Of a stretch of 11,044 bases of DNA, positions 7,373 through 11,044 are shown piece after piece. Within the stretch, counting starts at the first letter, position 1. Each line of letters starts with the position of its first letter. Made by a program: the position numbers and the translations under genes. The DNA is from RGIG6904 sp024680835 (GTDB lineage: Bacteria; Bacillota; Clostridia; Lachnospirales; Lachnospiraceae): contig JAILBP010000076.1 in the NCBI GenBank assembly GCA_024680835.1, forward strand, positions 1 to 11,044, given 5' to 3'. The notes under the pieces were generated by a model, which was given only the letters and a program-made list of their open reading frames with translations, ran no database searches and was not told the DNA's origin.

Positions 7373-9811
7373 ATGTACACATTAGACGAGATACTGTTGA
7401 TCGAACACTTAACTTATCTGCCGGATGTTCCGCCTTTTTCAACCATAGTGAATTTCAGCGACTGCACTGTGGCAGACTACCTTGATTCCATTGACACATC
7501 TAAGATTGAGGATGAGACGGTATACAATTCTTTCATGGTGGGCATCGACTGGAAGAACATACTGATGGCGCTCAGAAGAAAACCTGGTATCTTAAATGCG
7601 CGCATCGCCTGTTCGCATCTGGATGAGACCTACGGCGGCGGTGGCGGAATATCTGCGGTCATCATAAATGACAGCGAAAAAGAAGCTGTTGTGGCCTTCA
7701 GGGGAACCGCCAGCAACGAGTGGATAGATGATTTCCTCGGTGCCAATCAGATCGACACCCTGCAGCAGATCAACGCTCTGGAATGGTACAAAAACGTATA
7801 TGAAAAGTTCTCTCTGGAGGATTATTTTGTCACGGTCACCGGTCATTCCAAGGGTGGTAATAAGGCAAAATATATCACAATCCTGAACGATACTCCTGAC
7901 AGATGCATTTCCTTTGACGGGCAGGGATTCTCGGATGAGTTTATCGAGCATTACAAGGACAGGATCTTAGCCCGTATGGATATCATCGAAAATCACAACG
8001 TTGATTTCGACTATGTGAACATCCTGATGAACGATATAGGCAAGAAAACCTACTATATCGGCTATGATTACGGCAGATTTGGATTTGCGGAGAGTCACAG
8101 CCCGAATACCTTCTTTGATTTTGGTGAGAACGGTGAGTACAGTATGTGCGTTAATCCCAACGGGCAGCGCCCGGAGATGCAGATACTGGATCAGTTTATC
8201 AACAGCATGATACGTTCCGGTGTCAGCGCCAAAGAAAAAGAGGAGACCAATCACCTCATCGGAATATTGGTGGAAAAAGCATTTACCATCGGCAAAGAGA
8301 CCACCGTTACCGATTATGTCAACCTTATGTGCGATCTGGTGGCGGACCCGAAATACTCCGACAACATGGCTTATGTGCTGGCTTTTAGTCTTAAATACTC
8401 CCATATGAATCCTGATTTCCTGAAAGCCATGAAGGAGATCATGGTCAACTTCCATGCACAGAACATGGTGAAAGTCATCGATATGATGGAAGATATGATC
8501 ACTTCCAAAAAGCTGAGCACCATTATCGATCTTTCGAATTTCCTGATCCTTCATGTCAACGGCGTGGTAGTAAAACAGGTCCAGGGCCTTTGCCGCAAAA
8601 AATACAATCTTGAGCTTTCCGCCGATCAGGTCAGAGGACTGTTGAAAGTTGTTTGCATGACCAAAGAAATGTTAAAGACCATGAAGCTTGAGATGGACGG
8701 CTCCGACATTGTGATAGAAGATCTGGAAGTGGAAGACAAGACAGAATTTACATTGCCTGAGCATATGAACATCGTCGTACTGGCCGGAGGTCTTTCAAAT
8801 GAGCGTAATCTTTCGCTCAAGAGCGGATATGTGGTGTCCGGTGTCCTGAAGGAAAAAGGGCACAATGTCATACTGTTGGACGCATTTATGGGCTACGGTG
8901 AAAAAGAGGTCATCATAGATAACGCTTTTAAGAATCCGGATAAATACTCCATGACGCTTAACGATATTCCTACCGACATCCCGGATCTCTGGGCCGTCAG
9001 AAAGCGCAGGAAGGACCAGTCCAACGCATATTTCGGTCCCAATGTTTTACAGATATGTAAACAGGCTGATCTGGTATTTCTGGCGTTGCACGGCGCAAAC
9101 GGCGAGAATGGAAAGGTTCAGGCCGCTTTTGACCTGCTGGGTATAGATTACACCGGATGTGATTATTTTTCATCCGCAATATCATCCAACAAGACTGTAT
9201 CCAAGGAACTTTTGGCCGAGAACGGCATAGACGTTCCAAGGGGATATCTTATCGTCAGAGATGGAACCAAATACAAGCCGGAGAACTTCGGCATGGGTTA
9301 TCCTGTCATAGTAAAACCAAACAACGGCGGTATCGGACTGGGCATCTCAGTGGCCAATGACGAAAATGCTTACAACAAAGCCATAAAAGAAGCTTTCCGC
9401 TGGGAAAATGAGATCATAGTGGAAGAGTATATCTTTGGACGTGAATTTGCTGTGGGCTGTATTAATGGTATGGCATTGCCGGTTATCGAGGTTACTCCTT
9501 TAAGAACAGCCGATGACAGCTTTGGTATCAATATCAACGGCGAGCGTACCAGAAAATGTCCCGCAGAGCTGGATAAATACATTGCACTGGATCTTCAGGC
9601 CACCGCTGAGAAGGTCGCTTCAGTGCTGGGTGTTACGGCATGTGCGAAGGTTGATTTTATCCTGCGTAATGATGGTTCCTATGTTTGCCTTGAATGTGAC
9701 TCGCTGCCCCAGTTGTATCAGGATGCGCATATAGTGACAGAAGCTTCTGCTGCGGGCATATCATTCAGCGAATTATGCGACAGGATCATGACCATGAGTT
9801 TGAAGAAATAA
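7373..9811 (+). CDS. Fusion of a DUF2974/Mbeg1-like serine hydrolase and a Ddl-like ATP-grasp ligase
   Basis: This is an 812-residue protein with two enzyme domains. Residues 1-290 look like a DUF2974 (Mbeg1-like) alpha/beta hydrolase related to class 3 lipases. They show VAFRGTASNEW (107-117), the nucleophile elbow GHSKGG (157-162, Ser159), FDGQGF (181-186, likely acid Asp182) and SHSPN with candidate His242. Residues about 290-460 are mostly helical with no recognised motif. Residues 465-810 match D-alanine-D-alanine ligase: GGLSNERNLSLKSG (472-485), LHGANGENG (572-580), KPNNGGIGLGIS (648-659), CPAEL (729-733), VDF (760-762) and ECDSLP (774-779). ATP/magnesium ligands Asp761 and Glu774 are kept, but several Ddl substrate residues are changed, so it need not make D-Ala-D-Ala. 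No signal peptide or membrane segment is seen, so it is probably cytoplasmic. An AAAGGAG site (7359-7365) supports the ATG. The frame is continuous, so the fusion is real unless the assembly is wrong. Confidence 0.82.
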   Translation: MYTLDEILLIEHLTYLPDVPPFSTIVNFSDCTVADYLDSIDTSKIEDETVYNSFMVGIDWKNILMALRRKPGILNARIACSHLDETYGGGGGISAVIINDSEKEAVVAFRGTASNEWIDDFLGANQIDTLQQINALEWYKNVYEKFSLEDYFVTVTGHSKGGNKAKYITILNDTPDRCISFDGQGFSDEFIEHYKDRILARMDIIENHNVDFDYVNILMNDIGKKTYYIGYDYGRFGFAESHSPNTFFDFGENGEYSMCVNPNGQRPEMQILDQFINSMIRSGVSAKEKEETNHLIGILVEKAFTIGKETTVTDYVNLMCDLVADPKYSDNMAYVLAFSLKYSHMNPDFLKAMKEIMVNFHAQNMVKVIDMMEDMITSKKLSTIIDLSNFLILHVNGVVVKQVQGLCRKKYNLELSADQVRGLLKVVCMTKEMLKTMKLEMDGSDIVIEDLEVEDKTEFTLPEHMNIVVLAGGLSNERNLSLKSGYVVSGVLKEKGHNVILLDAFMGYGEKEVIIDNAFKNPDKYSMTLNDIPTDIPDLWAVRKRRKDQSNAYFGPNVLQICKQADLVFLALHGANGENGKVQAAFDLLGIDYTGCDYFSSAISSNKTVSKELLAENGIDVPRGYLIVRDGTKYKPENFGMGYPVIVKPNNGGIGLGISVANDENAYNKAIKEAFRWENEIIVEEYIFGREFAVGCINGMALPVIEVTPLRTADDSFGININGERTRKCPAELDKYIALDLQATAEKVASVLGVTACAKVDFILRNDGSYVCLECDSLPQLYQDAHIVTEASAAGISFSELCDRIMTMSLKK

Positions 9812-9896
9812 ATTGCACGAACACAGATCCGGGGAAAAGCCAAGGTTTCTGAGGCAGGTACTTGATTTTACCGGAACGGTATTAATCTTTGTATAC

Positions 9897-9914
9897 GGAG
9901 GAGGGGTTGATATG
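9897..9914 (+). promoter_or_regulatory. Ribosome binding site that sets the start of the cytidylate-kinase-like gene
   Basis: GGAGGAGGGG (9897-9906) lies 5 bases before the ATG at 9912 and is the strongest such site in the window. It favours this ATG over a TTG at 9813 that opens the same frame but encodes 33 extra residues with no family match. Confidence 0.85.
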
Positions 9915-10538
9915 GAGAAGAAGATAATATATACAATAGGACGCGAATTTGCTTCGGGTGGAAAATCTATAGCAAAGAAACTTTCGGAAAAACTTGGAAT
10001 CCCATATTACGACAAAGAGCTTTTGGCCAGAGCAGCCCGGTCATCCGGAATCGCAGAGGAAATATTCAAGTTACAGGACGAAAAACCTACCAACAGTTTT
10101 CTCTATTCACTGGTTATGGACACTTATTCATTCGGAGGGTATCATGCCGGAGCATCATTTCTGGAGATGCCTCTGAATCAACGTGTTTTCCTGGCGCAGT
10201 TTGACGCCATCAAAAAAATAGCGGCAGAGGGCAGTTGCATAATAGTGGGGAGATGCGCGGATTACGCCTTGGCAGAAGAGGAGAACTGCATCAATACTTT
10301 CATTTATGCAGATAAATCTTACCGTATAAAACGTATATCTAAAGAGCTCGAATTGGACGAGAATAAAGCAAAAGATCTCATAAATCGTATGGATAAAGAG
10401 AGAGCCAGCTATTATAATTTCTATACCAGCAAAAAATGGGGAGATTCCCGAAGCTACGATATATGTCTCAACAGTGAAAAACTCGGTATAGATGGTTGTG
10501 TTGAAATGCTGTTAGCCTACACTAATATTGTATTGTAG
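9912..10538 (+). CDS. Cytidylate-kinase-like family protein
   Basis: The protein is 208 residues, typical for the cytidylate-kinase-like family (Pfam family often called Cytidylate_kin2). It starts with a P-loop-like segment, YTIGREFASGGKSIAKKL (about 7-24), then PYYDKELL (31-38), GRCADY (113-118) and the C-terminal block DKERASYYNFYTSKKWGD (161-178) with SYDICLNSEKLGID (181-194). The P-loop differs from a classical Walker A motif but has the form usual in this family. By family, a nucleotide or small-molecule kinase is expected; the substrate is not established for most members, so CMP kinase activity should not be assumed. A 100-base gap separates it from the fusion gene on the same strand, and no terminator was seen between them, so co-transcription is possible. 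It is probably not the essential housekeeping Cmk, which is a different subfamily. Confidence 0.8.
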   Translation: MEKKIIYTIGREFASGGKSIAKKLSEKLGIPYYDKELLARAARSSGIAEEIFKLQDEKPTNSFLYSLVMDTYSFGGYHAGASFLEMPLNQRVFLAQFDAIKKIAAEGSCIIVGRCADYALAEEENCINTFIYADKSYRIKRISKELELDENKAKDLINRMDKERASYYNFYTSKKWGDSRSYDICLNSEKLGIDGCVEMLLAYTNIVL

Positions 10539-10564
10539 ATATAATATGATTCAAATCTTATTGG

Positions 10565-10636
10565 CTGTGAATAGTAACTATTGACCCGATCAGATATGAG
10601 CAAGAAATAGGACTGATTATATAGTAACTGTGAATA
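10565..10636. repeat. Pair of 9-mers repeated in swapped order upstream of dtd
   Basis: CTGTGAATA occurs at 10565-10573 and 10628-10636, and ATAGTAACT occurs at 10571-10579 and 10621-10629. In the first copy CTGTGAATA comes before ATAGTAACT; in the second the order is reversed. The first copy also holds an 11-base palindrome, ATAGT-A-ACTAT (10571-10581). The 132-base gap contains no terminator; a TTGACC (10581-10586) could be a -35 element but lacks a good -10. The element may be a regulatory site for dtd or chance in AT-rich DNA. Confidence 0.35.
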
Positions 10637-10670
10637 TGGAACAGAAAAAGAACAATGAGGATATAATAAC

Positions 10671-11044
10671 ATGCGATTTGTCATACAACGAGTAAAGAAA
10701 GCGTCCGTTGAAATAGACTCGAAAATAGTCGGACAAATAGACAAAGGTTTTTGTGTATTAATAGGAATCGCAGAAACCGATACTACAGAAATTGCAGATA
10801 AGCTGGTCAGCAAAATGTTGGGCTTAAGGATATTCGAAGATTCTAACGGCAAGACCAACATTTCCCTCAAGGATGTTGAAGGTGAGCTGTTACTGGTATC
10901 ACAATTCACACTGTATGCGGACTGCAAAAAAGGCAACCGACCGTCATTTATAAAAGCCGGCAATCCTCAAAAAGCAACTGAACTATACGAATACATTATA
11001 GCTAAATGCAGGGAATGCGGATATAAAACCGAAACCGGTGAATT
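10671..11044 (+). CDS. dtd: D-aminoacyl-tRNA deacylase Dtd (3' truncated)
   Basis: Dtd removes D-amino acids, and glycine wrongly charged on tRNA(Ala), in the cytoplasm, protecting translation. The first 124 of about 150 residues are present; the frame runs off the right edge with no stop. The N-terminus MRFVIQRVKKASVEI is typical. The active-site segment SQFTLYAD starts at residue 77 (Ser77, Gln78, Thr80 visible), followed by GNRPSF (88-93) and the start of the C-terminal ETGE motif (121-124). The Gly-cisPro motif would lie beyond the window. GAGG at 10657-10660 precedes the ATG by 10 bases, a moderate ribosome binding site. It follows the cytidylate-kinase-like gene by 132 bases on the same strand. 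Confidence 0.95.
   Translation, partial: MRFVIQRVKKASVEIDSKIVGQIDKGFCVLIGIAETDTTEIADKLVSKMLGLRIFEDSNGKTNISLKDVEGELLLVSQFTLYADCKKGNRPSFIKAGNPQKATELYEYIIAKCRECGYKTETGE

Noticed and set aside
7967..8554. 195-codon open frame on the minus strand
   Set aside because: It lies wholly inside the hydrolase/ligase fusion gene; the plus-strand frame has clear family motifs and a ribosome binding site, and the minus-strand product resembles nothing recognised.
9813..9911. TTG at 9813 as the start of the cytidylate-kinase-like gene
   Set aside because: The extra 33 residues have no family match, no good ribosome binding site precedes the TTG, and GGAGGAGGGG lies directly before the ATG at 9912.
1..11044. 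CRISPR arrays, rRNA, tRNA and insertion sequences
   Set aside because: No regularly spaced repeats, cloverleaf-like segments, rRNA-like stretches, transposase motifs or terminal inverted repeats were seen by eye on either strand.

Overview
The window is 11 kb of gene-dense, moderately AT-rich bacterial chromosome. The SbcC, GlmM, Xer-like recombinase and Dtd sequences, the AAAGGAG-type ribosome binding sites and the Clostridia-like protein families (RCK channel, DUF2974-type hydrolase, cytidylate-kinase-like protein) point to a Gram-positive Bacillota, probably class Clostridia and perhaps Lachnospiraceae. The family-level placement is an inference from protein character, because no search could be run.

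Layout: bases 1-2693 hold the large C-terminal part of SbcC (the ATPase of the SbcCD nuclease), cut by the left edge. A 161-base gap with a candidate promoter and a small hairpin leads to glmM (2855-4183), which makes glucosamine-1-phosphate for peptidoglycan precursors. The next 188 bases carry a degenerate second copy of the last codons of glmM and a strong bidirectional terminator. This terminator separates glmM from a convergent, minus-strand tyrosine recombinase (4372-5418) that resembles single-recombinase XerS-type proteins.

After a 251-base divergent intergenic region a plus-strand gene cluster begins: a two-TM RCK ion channel with a non-canonical selectivity filter (5670-6827); a stand-alone cyclic-nucleotide-binding domain protein one base later (6829-7311); a fusion of a DUF2974/Mbeg1-like serine hydrolase with a D-Ala-D-Ala-ligase-like ATP-grasp domain (7373-9811); a cytidylate-kinase-like protein (9912-10538); and the start of dtd, D-aminoacyl-tRNA deacylase (10671 to the right edge).

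The most unusual part is 5670-9811. A ligand-gated-type channel, a separate cNMP sensor translationally coupled to it, and a hydrolase/ligase fusion sit in one tight transcription unit. A reasonable but unproven reading is a cyclic-nucleotide-responsive membrane-conductance module linked to an enzyme acting on a lipid, peptide or cell-wall-related substrate. No nucleotide cyclase lies in the window, so the signal source would have to be elsewhere. The flanking genes (sbcC, glmM, dtd) look like ordinary housekeeping genes.
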